Notes under the pieces: generated by a model | Database searches by the model: none | Told to the model about the DNA's origin: nothing | The model's input: only the letters and a program-made list of their open reading frames with translations | Shown: positions 17,529 through 26,885 of the stretch, in pieces | Position numbering within the stretch: position 1 is the stretch's first letter | Layout: each line of letters starts with the position of its first letter | From: Nocardiopsis_C rhodophaea | GTDB taxonomy: Bacteria; Actinomycetota; Actinomycetes; Streptosporangiales; Streptosporangiaceae | NCBI RefSeq assembly: GCF_039530945.1 | Contig: NZ_BAAAPC010000016.1 | Span: 1 to 64,000 of the forward strand | Length of the DNA: 64,000 nucleotides | Direction: 5' to 3' | Made by a program: the position numbers and the translations under genes

Positions 17529-17757
17529 GCCTCCAGGCAAGTGTCCGCGGAGAGGCCGGGGCAAGGCCGCGCGAGTGGCTGTGGAAAGCCGTCCGCGCCC
17601 CGGAGAAAAGTTATCCACAGGGGTGCGGAGTGACTCGACACGCCTTGCGGCGCCTGCCTAGCGTGGAATTCCGCGCCGCTTCCCGGCACCGAGACATGCG
17701 AACGCGAAGACGGGCGATTCCGCGCGGAACTTCCGCTTCCAGTGATGGGGGATCGCC

Positions 17758-18597
17758 ATGCCTGACACCACCCGAACGCACGTCACCCCACCGCCCGGTG
17801 CCGACGTAGCCCCACCCGACCAGCCACGCGCCTCGGAGTTGCGCCGCGTGGCCGAGGGGGCGCTGCTCGTCGCACTCATGTTGGATTTTCTGGCCTGGAT
17901 CAGCACCGGCAAGGAGGTATCGCGGGAACGGCTGAACCATCCCTACCGCTCCACGCACTACACGCTGGTCACCCTGGGGCGCCACCTCGGCAAGCATGAG
18001 GAAGCGGGCGACCATGTCGCCTGCCCGTTCGACCGCGGGGCCGAACTCCTGACGGTCGCGCTGAAGGCCCACATTCTGAAGCTCGTCCCCGAGCGCACCG
18101 AGCGGCGGCGCGGTGATGTGGAGCGGCAGCACGGCTGGGTCATCCCGGGCCCCGACTACAGGCGTCTCCGCCACGATGCGCTGCACCTGGTGTGCGTGCT
18201 CCTGGACCACGCCCCAACGCTGTGGCGGTTGCAGGACCCGCGCGTTTTCTACGCTCCGGCCGAGCAGGTCATGCGCAAGGTTCTCGCCCGCCTCATGGAG
18301 AGCGGTGGGGACCACGTCTCCTCGGATGCGCTGTGGGAGCGGGTGCGGCACGACGGCGTGCCCATCGCCATGTTTCCCGGTGGGATCGGGGTCCTGAGCG
18401 CGCTCGGGGTCATCGAACACCGCGAGGTCGCGGAGGCCGCGGAGGGCTGCGAGCGGTCGGCGGGCACAGACTCCGCTTTCAGCCTCGGCGGGTTCAGCTT
18501 CGCCCTGACCCCGGTGGGCACCTATGCGGTCGAGCAGGGCGCCCTGGTCGGTGTGCGTCCAGGTCCTGGGCAGCCGGCGACCGGAGGAGAGTCCTGA
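17758..18597 (+). CDS. Hypothetical protein, first gene of a two-gene operon
   Basis: 279 residues, not recognised. After a Pro-rich start the protein has helical segments (ASELRRVAEGALLVALMLDFL, LLTVALKAHILKLVPE). A later section (VSSDALWERVRHDGVPIAMFPGGIGVLSALGVIE) looks like a winged-helix fold. GGGGGA precedes ATG 17758. Its stop TGA overlaps the next start (TGATG at 18595-18599), so the two proteins are probably made together and may interact. It is divergent from the AbiEi/DUF559 gene. No catalytic motif seen. Confidence 0.6.
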   Translation: MPDTTRTHVTPPPGADVAPPDQPRASELRRVAEGALLVALMLDFLAWISTGKEVSRERLNHPYRSTHYTLVTLGRHLGKHEEAGDHVACPFDRGAELLTVALKAHILKLVPERTERRRGDVERQHGWVIPGPDYRRLRHDALHLVCVLLDHAPTLWRLQDPRVFYAPAEQVMRKVLARLMESGGDHVSSDALWERVRHDGVPIAMFPGGIGVLSALGVIEHREVAEAAEGCERSAGTDSAFSLGGFSFALTPVGTYAVEQGALVGVRPGPGQPATGGES

Positions 18598-20288
18598 TGC
18601 GCCTCGTGTTCACCCACGCCGATGAGGCCACGTTCGCCGTGTACCGGGAGCGTTTCGTGGAGCGGGCGGTCGACTTCGCGCGGCGGACCGGCCGCGATCT
18701 CACCCCCGCTGCCCTGCGCGTGGTCCTCGACTACAAGTACGGGGAGCCGGACGCCGGTGGCGACGGGCTCCTGGCCCGGTGGCACACGTGGGACGTCGCC
18801 GCCCTGTTCATGGACTGGGTGCGGCGGCGGGGCGGAACGGCGCCGCCGACCGCTGAGGAGGTCGGCGCGGCGGTCCGTGTGTGGTGGTCGATGCTGGCCG
18901 ATCACGGGTGGCTCGATCCCCGCTGCTCCCACGCCGATGATCTCCATACGGCGGTCGAGGCGTTCGTCGTGTCCCGCCGCGCGGCGTTCGACCAGCCGGT
19001 GCTCTTCGCGGGGCCGGGGCGCCACGGATACCGCCAGCGGGCGGCGCGTCTTCCGACCGCCGAACAGCTGGCGGAATCCATCCGCGCGGTGCCGGCGTTC
19101 CGCCGCGATGAGGAAGGGGGAGGCGCGGAGCCGGCCCGGGACCGTACCTTCGAGGCGTCGGCGTGGGTCCCCCGCGCCGCCATGCAGCTGTGGCGGGAGT
19201 TCTACGAAGCGATCTCGGAGGACCTGGCGGAACGCCTCTACCTGGCCGACCCGGAGACCTTCGAGAAGGAGTACGGCGTCGCGCCCGACGCCTTCGTGGA
19301 GGGCGTCGTTTCCGTGCTCTTCGAGGAGCGGAGGCCGGTGGGGATCTCGTTCATCGCCCGATCTATCGTTAGGACGTATCAGCAGGCTACAGACGATGAG
19401 CTGCTGGACGACGGTGCGCCGATGCCGCCTGACGCGTCCGCCACACTCCTCATGGCCGTCCATGTCGTGCTCGACGACCTCCAGCGGCTGGGGGCCGTCG
19501 CGCGCGCTGAGCCCGGGACCGGCGGGTGCGTGGAGGCGGGCGGGGTGTTCGAGCTGACAGCGATCGGCGAGTGGGCCGCCTATGAGCGGCTGACCGCCGC
19601 CGGTCACGCGCTTCGAACCTACAACGCGCTCATGGCCGAGGAGGCCGAGGTCCTCGTCGAACGCGCGGCGAGCGGTGCGCCGGGGACGGTGGCCGACCTC
19701 GACGCATGGATCGCCGCACGCGGGACGAAACGGGCCATGCGCGACCTTGTCGATGTCGCCCGCCGCACCGACGACTGCCTGCACAGGGCGCTGGTGGCCT
19801 CGGTGACGACCCGGCACCCGCATGCCGCCGCGTCCGCCTATGGGCGCCTAGTAGACGATCCCGATTTCGGCGCGCGGGCGCGGATGTGGCTCCACGACCG
19901 AGGTCTTGGCACCGCGGGCGCCCTCCGGCCCGGTGACCGGGCGTGGGTGGCAACCGACCAGATCGCGGAGATGATCCGTCTGCACCTGATGACCGACGAC
20001 CGCGCCCGCGCGGTCAGCGCTCCGAGGAGCATTGACGGCGTCTCGTTCTTCGACGTCATGGCCGCGATCGAGCATCCCCAGGCGGTCTCCGTGCTCCACT
20101 GGTTCGAGCTGAACCACCCCGATCGCGCCGCCCGCCTCCGGGCCCGCGACGCGCTGGGGCGGCTCAGTCCCGCAAGGCACGGACAGTGCACGGCCCACGC
20201 GGACCATGGTTCTTCGGTACGGCTCCGGGCCGACGGACCCGGGAGCCGTCACGGGGCGATGGTGCCGAGGGTGAGAGGGGTGATGTGA
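18597..20288 (+). CDS. Hypothetical protein, second gene of the operon
   Basis: 563 residues, mostly helical, no signal peptide or membrane segments, not recognised. The N-terminal third (WHTWDVAALFMDWVRRRGG, VRVWWSMLADHGWL) and the middle (AVHVVLDDLQRLGAV followed by FELTAIGEWAAYERLTAAG) look like repeated winged-helix or helical modules. The C-terminus contains a HEAT-like segment (PQAVSVLHWFELNHPDRAAR). ATG 18597 overlaps the upstream stop by one base. It is close to its upstream partner in style and probably acts with it. Confidence 0.6.
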   Translation: MRLVFTHADEATFAVYRERFVERAVDFARRTGRDLTPAALRVVLDYKYGEPDAGGDGLLARWHTWDVAALFMDWVRRRGGTAPPTAEEVGAAVRVWWSMLADHGWLDPRCSHADDLHTAVEAFVVSRRAAFDQPVLFAGPGRHGYRQRAARLPTAEQLAESIRAVPAFRRDEEGGGAEPARDRTFEASAWVPRAAMQLWREFYEAISEDLAERLYLADPETFEKEYGVAPDAFVEGVVSVLFEERRPVGISFIARSIVRTYQQATDDELLDDGAPMPPDASATLLMAVHVVLDDLQRLGAVARAEPGTGGCVEAGGVFELTAIGEWAAYERLTAAGHALRTYNALMAEEAEVLVERAASGAPGTVADLDAWIAARGTKRAMRDLVDVARRTDDCLHRALVASVTTRHPHAAASAYGRLVDDPDFGARARMWLHDRGLGTAGALRPGDRAWVATDQIAEMIRLHLMTDDRARAVSAPRSIDGVSFFDVMAAIEHPQAVSVLHWFELNHPDRAARLRARDALGRLSPARHGQCTAHADHGSSVRLRADGPGSRHGAMVPRVRGVM

Positions 20289-20293
20289 TCTTC

Positions 20294-20313
20294 GGGGGCG
20301 CCCAGGCGCCCCC
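20294..20313 (+). terminator. Terminator hairpin of the hypothetical operon
   Basis: The 8-bp stem GGGGGCGC/GCGCCCCC with a 4-base loop begins six bases after the stop at 20288. Short but very GC-rich. Confidence 0.55.
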
Positions 20314-20483
20314 TCCCCGTCCGTTGCACCGGTGGCGGGCATGTTCGCCGACGTTCGCGTGCCTCTCTGCGCCGCCACCCGCCCACCGGACGCCATCCAC
20401 ACGCTCGGCTCACACCGGGTGGGCAGGTCGGCCCGGCAGGAGTCGCGTGCGCTCAGCTCGCCTCCCGGCTAGGGTCGTGCCTT

Positions 20484-21281
20484 GTGAGTCACGCCATCCG
20501 CGACACGTTCTCTGGCGTCGGCGCCCTGTTCCGTGGGTTCGGGATGGTGCTCCGGCGGCCCAAATTGTTCCTCATGGGGGCGATTCCGCCCCTGATCACC
20601 TCGGTGCTGTTCCTCATCGCGCTGATCACCCTGCTCGTGAACATCACCGACCTCGTCACCTGGATGACGCCGTTCGCCGAGGGGTGGGCCGAGGGATGGG
20701 CCACCACGCTGCGGATCGCGGTGGGGATCACCGTCGTCGCCGGTGTCGTCCTTGTCATGGTGGTGGCGTTCACCGGGGTCACGCTTGCCCTGGGGTTCCC
20801 GCTCTACGACAAGATCGCCGAGGCGGTCGAGGATGAGCTCGGCGGCGCTCCGCCCGAGGTGGATGAGCCGGTGGCGGGGATGGTCGCGCGGGCGGTGCGC
20901 CAGTCGTTGACGCTGATTCTGATCTCGGCCGTGGTGACCGTCCCGCTGTTCGTCGCCGGATTCATCCCGGTGATCGGGCAGACCCTGATTCCCGTGGTCT
21001 CGGCCCTGTTCGGCGGGTGGATGCTCGGTATGGAGCTCGTCGGCACGGCCTTCGACCGGCGGGGGTTGCGTCGGCTGCGGGACCGCCGCCGGGCGATGGG
21101 GCAGCGGCGGGCGCTGGTTCTGGGATTCGCCGTGCCCTCATACCTGCTGCTGGCGATCCCGTTCGTCGCGGTGGTGGTGTTCCCGGCCGCGACAGCCGGA
21201 GGCACGATCGTTGCCCGTGAGTTGTTGCCCGCGGTTCCGCCCCGCGATCTGGGGGCGAGTCCGCAAAACGTCCACGAATAG
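20484..21281 (+). CDS. EI24-domain (CysZ-like) membrane protein
   Basis: 265 residues with several hydrophobic segments: FLMGAIPPLITSVLFLIALIT, LRIAVGITVVAGVVLVMVV, LTLILISAVVTVPLFVAGF and LGFAVPSYLLLAIPFVAVVV. This is the layout of the EI24/CysZ family, whose members include sulfate permease CysZ. The transported substrate here is unknown. Start GTG 20484 fits the family N-terminus (RDTFSGVGALFRGFGMVLRRPKL), though no strong ribosome site is seen. It faces ddl across a terminator. Confidence 0.82.
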   Translation: MSHAIRDTFSGVGALFRGFGMVLRRPKLFLMGAIPPLITSVLFLIALITLLVNITDLVTWMTPFAEGWAEGWATTLRIAVGITVVAGVVLVMVVAFTGVTLALGFPLYDKIAEAVEDELGGAPPEVDEPVAGMVARAVRQSLTLILISAVVTVPLFVAGFIPVIGQTLIPVVSALFGGWMLGMELVGTAFDRRGLRRLRDRRRAMGQRRALVLGFAVPSYLLLAIPFVAVVVFPAATAGGTIVARELLPAVPPRDLGASPQNVHE

Positions 21282-21313
21282 GGCGCTGTCCGAAAGAGTG
21301 ATATGCCCGCATT

Positions 21314-21350
21314 CCGGGCACCCGCGTTCGGTTCGGTCGCGGGTGCCCGG
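21314..21350. terminator. Bidirectional terminator hairpin
   Basis: A perfect 13-bp stem (CCGGGCACCCGCG and its complement) with an 11-base loop, between the convergent EI24 and ddl genes. Confidence 0.7.
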
Positions 21351-21376
21351 GACGGGCGTGGATCACGGGGTCGGAC

Positions 21377-22492
21377 TCAGCGCAGGCCCGGCTGGCGGTG
21401 CTGCGCGGTCTGGATCAGCCGGTCGACCAGGGCGGGGTAGTCCACGCCGGTCGCCTGCCACATCTGCGGGAAGGCCGACGTCGGGGTGAAGCCCGGCATG
21501 GTGTTGATCTCGTTGACGTAGATCTCGCCGTCGTCGCCGTAGAAGAAGTCGACGCGGGCCAGCCCCTCGCAGCCCAGCACCTCGAACGTGCGCGCGGCCA
21601 GCGCGCGGATGTCGGCGATGACCTGTTCCGGCAGTTCGGCGGGGATGGTGAGACTGCTGGTGGAGAGGTACTTGGCCTCGAAGTCGTAGAAGTCGAAGCC
21701 GTCGGCGACGTGGATCTCGGCGGGCAGCGACACATCGGGGAGGCCGCCGTCCATCGATTCCAGCACGCCGCACTCGATCTCCCGGCCGACGATCGCGGCC
21801 TCGGCGATGACCTTCGGGTCGTGTTCGCGCGCCGCCTCGATCGCGGCGATGACGGTGTCGGTGTCGGCGGCGTCGGCCACCTTGCTGATGCCGACGCTGC
21901 TGCCGGCGCGGGCCGGCTTGACGAAGAGCGTGCCACCGAGCTCGGCGATGTCGTCGAGGACGCGCTTGCGCTCGCGCTGCCACTCCCGCTCGGTGATCGG
22001 TACGTAGGCACCGGTGCGAATGCCGTTTCCGGTAAGCAGAGCCTTCATGAAGATCTTGTCCATGGAGGCGGCGCTGGCGAAGACCCCGGCACCCGCGTAG
22101 CGGGCGCCCATCATCTCGAACAGGCCCTGGATGGTGCCGTCCTCGCCGAAGGGACCGTGCAGCAGTGGCAGGACGACGTCGACCTTGCCGACGCGCCGCG
22201 GAACCTGGTCGGGTTCGACGACCATCAGGTCGGTGGCGGAGTCGAAGGGCAGTGCGAGGGTGCTTCCCGCCCCGTCGACGCTGGGCAGCTGGCCGTCGCG
22301 GATGGCCAGCTGCTCGCTCTCACCCGAGGTCAGCACCCATCTGCCGTCGCGGGTGATCCCGATGGGCACGATTTCGTAGCGGTCGGTGTCGATAACGGAG
22401 AGCACACTGCCCGCCGTGACACAGGAGATCTCGTGCTCGGAACTGCGCCCGCCGAAAACCACGGCGACCCGAATCTTTTGCTGCTCGGTCAT
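21377..22492 (-). CDS. ddl: D-alanine--D-alanine ligase
   Basis: 371 residues. It forms the D-Ala-D-Ala dipeptide for peptidoglycan precursors in the cytoplasm using ATP. Typical blocks are VVFGGRSSEHEISC near the start, LPLLHGPFGEDGTIQGLFEM, FVKPARAGSSVGISKV, ARVDFF and VNEINTMPGFTPTSAFPQM (Mg/ATP site). ATG 22492 gives the normal N-terminus; an ATG seven codons upstream (22513) is possible. It follows the PLP-enzyme gene by 68 bases and is the last gene of the plsC-gpsA-PLP-ddl minus-strand run. In Streptomyces a DUF3515 gene and thiL usually follow; here EI24 lies beyond. Confidence 0.95.
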   Translation of the reverse strand: MTEQQKIRVAVVFGGRSSEHEISCVTAGSVLSVIDTDRYEIVPIGITRDGRWVLTSGESEQLAIRDGQLPSVDGAGSTLALPFDSATDLMVVEPDQVPRRVGKVDVVLPLLHGPFGEDGTIQGLFEMMGARYAGAGVFASAASMDKIFMKALLTGNGIRTGAYVPITEREWQRERKRVLDDIAELGGTLFVKPARAGSSVGISKVADAADTDTVIAAIEAAREHDPKVIAEAAIVGREIECGVLESMDGGLPDVSLPAEIHVADGFDFYDFEAKYLSTSSLTIPAELPEQVIADIRALAARTFEVLGCEGLARVDFFYGDDGEIYVNEINTMPGFTPTSAFPQMWQATGVDYPALVDRLIQTAQHRQPGLR

Positions 22493-22560
22493 GGGCGTGA
22501 CCCTATCTTGCATTGGTGCAGGACCAGAACCAAGCAATTTCGGTGCCGGTCCCCCATTCT

Positions 22561-23778
22561 TCATCCGTCGGACGTGCACCGGTCCAAGGCCGACAACGCG
22601 TCCTCGATGAGATCGGCCGGATCCTCGACACCGATGGAGAACCGAACGGCCGCCGGTCCGATCCCCGCGGCCTCCAGCGCCTCGTCGCTCATCTGCCGGT
22701 GCGTCGAAGATCCTACGTGGCCAGCCAGCGTGTGGGTACCACCCAGCGACGCGGCGACGGTGGCCACGCGCAGCCCGTCGGCGAACGCCATGCCCGCTGC
22801 CCGGCCACCATGCGGCGTGACGGTGACGACCGCACCGTAGCGACCGGGGTCGAACAGCTGCCCGGCGAGCTTGTGCCCCTGGTGGCCAGGTAGCCCGGGA
22901 TAGTCCACGCGCGCGACCGCCGGATGCTCGGCGACGGCCGCCGCGAACTCCGCCGCGGAAGCGCACTGCCGGGCGACACGCAGCGGGAGCGTCTCCAAGC
23001 CCCGGTGCAGCAGGAACGCCTCGTCGGGCGCGAGGCACGGCCCCAGGTCGATGCGGGCCGCCCGGATCGCGTCGACCAGCGCGGGGCGGCCGGCCACCGC
23101 ACCCCCGGTGGCGTCACTGTGCCCGCCGATGTATTTGGTGGCCGAATGCAGCACCAGGTCGGCCCCGTGCTCCAGCGGGCGGCAGACGGCGGGCGAGGCG
23201 AACGTGGAGTCCACGACGAGTACCGCCCCCGCCTCGGCGGCGATTTCCGCGAGCCCGGGGATATCGGACACGGTCATGGTGGGGTTCGACAGCGTCTCGG
23301 TGAAGATCACCGCCGTTTCCGGCCGGACGGCGGCGCGGACCGCGTCGAGATCGGTGATGTCGACGAAGTCGGTGCTCACCCCGAACCGGCGCAGGAGCCC
23401 GTCCAGCAGCGAGTAGGTGTTGCCGTAGATCGAACGGGCGGCCACCACGTGGGCGCCGACCGAGGTCAGCGCGAGCAGGGTGGTGCTGATCGCCGCCATG
23501 CCCGAGGTGAACGCCTGCCCGCGCACTTCGCTGTCCAGGCCTCGGCCCTCCATCGCGGCCAGGGCCCGGGCGAACGCCTCGCTCGTCGGGTTGTCGATCC
23601 GGGCGTAGGAATAGCCTTCGCGGCCGCCATCGAGCACATCCGCGTACTCCCGCGAGGTGGCGAACGCGTAGGTGGTGCTGCGGTGCACCGGCATCCGCAG
23701 CGGCCGCTCGGCCGGTGCCGGGCCGGTGGGCAGACCAACGGCGCGGGTGTTCTCCCCCTGGTCGGGTCGGCCCGTCAT
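22561..23778 (-). CDS. Cys/Met metabolism PLP-dependent enzyme (cystathionine gamma-synthase/lyase family)
   Basis: 405 residues. A trans-sulfuration enzyme of fold type I with the PLP-binding lysine in SATKYIGGHSD (Lys215), YSYARIDNPT (56-65) binding cofactor phosphate from the neighbouring subunit, and VVDSTFASP (Asp190). Whether it works as cystathionine gamma-synthase, gamma-lyase or methionine gamma-lyase cannot be decided by eye. ATG 23778 follows GGGAGA at good spacing; the frame opens at 23838. It sits between gpsA and ddl, an actinomycete-specific insertion in that gene order. Confidence 0.88.
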   Translation of the reverse strand: MTGRPDQGENTRAVGLPTGPAPAERPLRMPVHRSTTYAFATSREYADVLDGGREGYSYARIDNPTSEAFARALAAMEGRGLDSEVRGQAFTSGMAAISTTLLALTSVGAHVVAARSIYGNTYSLLDGLLRRFGVSTDFVDITDLDAVRAAVRPETAVIFTETLSNPTMTVSDIPGLAEIAAEAGAVLVVDSTFASPAVCRPLEHGADLVLHSATKYIGGHSDATGGAVAGRPALVDAIRAARIDLGPCLAPDEAFLLHRGLETLPLRVARQCASAAEFAAAVAEHPAVARVDYPGLPGHQGHKLAGQLFDPGRYGAVVTVTPHGGRAAGMAFADGLRVATVAASLGGTHTLAGHVGSSTHRQMSDEALEAAGIGPAAVRFSIGVEDPADLIEDALSALDRCTSDG

Positions 23779-23893
23779 GCGCGGTTCTCCCAAGCTGTAG
23801 ATCGAATGTCGCCAACGCTGCCACCGCCGCCCACGCAAACCCCTGGTCGACCGCGTGGACGCGCCGGCCGCGCTTCCCGCCCCGGAACGGCGC

Positions 23894-24901
23894 TCACACG
23901 CCGTATCTCTCCGGTTTGGTGCTGCGCGCCATGAACGCCTGCAGCGCCTCCGCCGGGCTCAGGTCGTGGTGCATCATCCCGACCACGGCCTCGGTGATCG
24001 GCATCTCGACGCCGTTGGCCCGGCCCAGCGCCAGGATCGACTCCGAGGACTTCACCCCCTCCGCCGTCTGGCGGGTCGCCGCCACGACCTCCTCGACGGT
24101 CATGCCCGACCCCAGCTTCTCGCCGAAGGTGCGGTTACGCGACAGCGGGGAGCTGCAGGTGGCGACGAGGTCGCCCAGTCCGGCCAGCCCGGCGAGGGTG
24201 TGCTCGTCGGCGCCCAGCGACACCGCCAGCCGCACCGTCTCGGCCAGACCGCGCGTGATCAGCGACGCCTTGGCGTTGTCGCCGAGCCCCATGCCGTCGG
24301 AGACGCCGACGGCCAGCGCGATGACGTTCTTGACCGCGCCGCCGAGCTCCGCGCCGACCAGGTCGGTCGTGGTGTAGGGCCGGAAGTAGGGGGAGTTGCA
24401 GACTCTCTGCAGCCGCACGGCGGTCGGCTCGTGCGGGCAGGCGAAGGTGGACGTCGCGGGCTGGCGCTCGGCGATCTCGCGAGCGAGGTTGGGGCCGGAG
24501 ACAACGGCGATCTGCTCGGCGGGCAGCTCCAGCACCTCGGCGATCACCTCGCTCATCCGCAGCGACGTACCGAGCTCGATGCCCTTCATCAGGCTGACGA
24601 TGACCGCGTTGGCCGGGATGTGCTCACGCCAGGCGGCGAGGTTCGCCCGCAGCGACTGCGAGGGCACGGCGATGACGACGAACTCGGCACCGTTGAGGGC
24701 CGTGGCCGCCTCGGTCGTCGCGGTCAACTTCGGGTTCAGCTCGATCCCCGGGAAGTAGTCGGGGTTCTCGGACCGCTGCTGGATCGCGTCGACCACGTCT
24801 GCGCGTCGGCCCCACATCTCGACCTCGGCGACGCCGGCGTCCGCCACTACATTGGCGAACGCCGTACCCCATGAGCCGCAGCCCATGACGGCGACCTTCA
24901 T
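23894..24901 (-). CDS. gpsA: Glycerol-3-phosphate dehydrogenase [NAD(P)+]
   Basis: 335 residues. It reduces dihydroxyacetone phosphate to sn-glycerol 3-phosphate for phospholipid synthesis. It shows the Rossmann motif GCGSWG (residues 7-12), VSLMKGIE, VSGPNLAREIA, and KNVIALAVGVSDGMGLGDNAKA with the catalytic Lys. Start ATG 24901 is chosen because GGGAGAG precedes it; ATG 24913 has no spacing for a ribosome site. The plsC gene upstream, 45 bases away, makes the next acylated product of the same pathway, so the pair is a logical operon. Confidence 0.95.
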   Translation of the reverse strand: MKVAVMGCGSWGTAFANVVADAGVAEVEMWGRRADVVDAIQQRSENPDYFPGIELNPKLTATTEAATALNGAEFVVIAVPSQSLRANLAAWREHIPANAVIVSLMKGIELGTSLRMSEVIAEVLELPAEQIAVVSGPNLAREIAERQPATSTFACPHEPTAVRLQRVCNSPYFRPYTTTDLVGAELGGAVKNVIALAVGVSDGMGLGDNAKASLITRGLAETVRLAVSLGADEHTLAGLAGLGDLVATCSSPLSRNRTFGEKLGSGMTVEEVVAATRQTAEGVKSSESILALGRANGVEMPITEAVVGMMHHDLSPAEALQAFMARSTKPERYGV

Positions 24902-24946
24902 CGTCTCTCCCATCCCTCATGCGTCCAGATCGGCTGCTACGCCGAC

Positions 24947-25813
24947 CTAGGACGCGTCGTCGTTCTTGCCACCCGCGCCACCGCTGGTGGCGGCGTTCTC
25001 CGCCTGTGCCGGCTTGTTCTTTTCGGGCGGCGCGGCGGGGCCGGCGTCCTCCCGACCGTTCTCGGCCGCGTCCGCCGCGCCCTCGGTGAGCTGGTCCTGG
25101 CGTGCCGCCTTGGGGTCGAAGGGGATCGCGGGCGGCACCTCACCGCGGATCTCCGCCTGCAGGTCGGTGATGGCCCGCATGATGTCGGCGGTCGCGTCTT
25201 TCAGCAGAGACGAGGTGATCGGCTCACCCCGGTACTTGTCCAGGTCCACCGCCGGACCCGCCAGGTACTGGACGCGCTTGCGCGGGAAGGGCCGCACCTT
25301 CGTGGTGCCGTACGGCAGCAGCTCCTGCTCGCCCCAGTGGGCGACCGGGACGACGGGCGCGCCCGTGGTCAACGCGAGCCGCGCGACGCCGGTCTTGGCG
25401 ACCATCGGCCATCCGTTCGGGTCGCGGGTGCAGGTGCCCTCGGGGTAGAAGATGACCGAGCACCCGTCCTCGGTCAGCGCCTTCTCTGCCTCCTGCAGTG
25501 CCTTGATCGCCTCGGTGCTGCCCCGCTTCACGCCGATCTGCCCGGTGCTCCGCGCCACGAAGCCCACCACGGGGATGCGGAAGACGCTGTCCTTCGAGGT
25601 GAACGTCGGCCACCGGCGCCCCGCCACGTACAGGTAGTGGGCGACGGTCAGCGGATCGGCCAGGGAGAGGTGGTTGGAGGCGACGATCACACCGCCCTTA
25701 CGCGGGATGTGGTGCTGCCCGCGCCAGTCGACTTTGGTGATGGCCGCCATGATCGGACGGACGATGCTGGCCACGACGAGCTTCACCCAACGCGATTCCC
25801 GTTGCTTTGCCAC
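24947..25813 (-). CDS. plsC: 1-acyl-sn-glycerol-3-phosphate acyltransferase (PlsC family)
   Basis: 288 residues. A lysophosphatidic acid acyltransferase-type enzyme with the catalytic NHLSLAD (NHx4D) motif and FYPEGTCTRD (block III), with a hydrophobic N-terminal anchor (VKLVVASIVRPIMAAI). Start GTG 25813 has a textbook GGAGGAG just upstream; the longer frame to 25960 lacks homology. The C-terminal 50 residues form an Ala/Lys/Glu-rich tail not needed for the fold. Operon with gpsA; divergent from cofC. Confidence 0.9.
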   Translation of the reverse strand: MAKQRESRWVKLVVASIVRPIMAAITKVDWRGQHHIPRKGGVIVASNHLSLADPLTVAHYLYVAGRRWPTFTSKDSVFRIPVVGFVARSTGQIGVKRGSTEAIKALQEAEKALTEDGCSVIFYPEGTCTRDPNGWPMVAKTGVARLALTTGAPVVPVAHWGEQELLPYGTTKVRPFPRKRVQYLAGPAVDLDKYRGEPITSSLLKDATADIMRAITDLQAEIRGEVPPAIPFDPKAARQDQLTEGAADAAENGREDAGPAAPPEKNKPAQAENAATSGGAGGKNDDAS

Positions 25814-26034
25814 GGACTCCTCCGGATTCGACCCTGGGCACGGCGCGTCCAGGCGACGACGTGCCGACAGTGGGAGGCGCCCGAAACGACCCCCGGGCGC
25901 GCGATCGCCCCAGTCTAGGCGGCCACCACGATCACCCACGTCGCACCCTGGGGGGAACACGCCTGGACGGCGCTGTGTTGCGCTTGGTCATACCCTTTCT
26001 ACGTCCTGGCCGCCATCGGAGTCGAGAGGTGTGC

Positions 26035-26706
26035 GTGAGCACGAGCAGAGGCGGAGCCGATCACCGGTGGTCGCTCCTCGTCCCGGTGAAACGCCTGGTG
26101 GGCGCGAAGACGCGGCTCGCGGGCCTCGCCGGACCGCACCGGGCCGACCTCGCGCTCGCCATCGCCTGCGACACGGTCATGGCGGCCGTCGACTGCCCGG
26201 CGGTCGCGTCGGTGTTCGTGGTGACCGACGACGCCCGCGCCTCTGCGGAGCTGCGCGGGCTGGGTGCGCGCGTCATCGCCGGTGAGCCCGGAACCGGGTT
26301 GAACCCCGCGCTGGTGCACGGCGCTGCCGAAGCCGCGCGGCGGGAGCCGGGGCAGGGGCTGTGCGCGCTGTCGGCGGACCTTCCGGCGCTTCGCCCGACC
26401 GAGCTGGGTGCGGTGCTGGCGGAGGCGGCGCCACACGAGCGCGCGTTTCTCGCGGACGCGCCCGGCATCGGCACCACGCTGTACGCGGCGGCCCCCGGTG
26501 CGGCCTTCACCCCCGCGTTCGAAGGGGCATCGCGGCGGCGCCACCTCGACGACGGCGCGGTCGAACTGGCCCCTGCCGGCGTACCGACCGTCCGCAGGGA
26601 CGTCGACACCCCTGAGGACCTGCGCGGCGCCGTCGATCTCGGCGTCGGCCCGCACACCGCCAAGCTGCTGGATCTGGTGGGACTGCTGGACGCGCCGGGG
26701 CGGTGA
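26035..26706 (+). CDS. cofC: Phosphoenolpyruvate/2-phospho-L-lactate guanylyltransferase (coenzyme F420 biosynthesis)
   Basis: 223 residues. CofC/FbiD activates PEP or 2-phospholactate with GTP in F420 synthesis. It has the nucleotidyltransferase opening SLLVPVKRLVGAKTRLAGL, VVTDDARA, GLNPALVHG and LSADLPALRPTEL. Start GTG 26035 follows GAGAGG; the frame opens at 25807 without homology. It is monocistronic and divergent from plsC, the gene order usual in Streptomyces-like genomes. The product indicates that the organism makes F420. Confidence 0.92.
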   Translation: MSTSRGGADHRWSLLVPVKRLVGAKTRLAGLAGPHRADLALAIACDTVMAAVDCPAVASVFVVTDDARASAELRGLGARVIAGEPGTGLNPALVHGAAEAARREPGQGLCALSADLPALRPTELGAVLAEAAPHERAFLADAPGIGTTLYAAAPGAAFTPAFEGASRRRHLDDGAVELAPAGVPTVRRDVDTPEDLRGAVDLGVGPHTAKLLDLVGLLDAPGR

Positions 26707-26815
26707 CGACGCTCAGCACGGCGGGCGACGCGGAGTACACCGTGGGGGCGCGGGGCCGGAACGCGCGGTTTAGCCTGTCTCCCGCGCGCAAACACCCCGC
26801 CCGGCCCCGGACATA

Positions 26816-26854
26816 GCGCTGCCCGGGTCTCCGGTGGGAGAACCCGGGCAGCGC
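26816..26854. terminator. Bidirectional terminator between cofC and hup
   Basis: A perfect 13-bp stem (GCGCTGCCCGGGT and its complement) with a 13-base loop that can itself pair (CTCC/GGAG). It lies 32 bases before the hup stop and 110 after cofC. Confidence 0.75.
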
Positions 26855-26885
26855 CGTGACTGGTCAGGCCCGATAGGCCAGGGCC

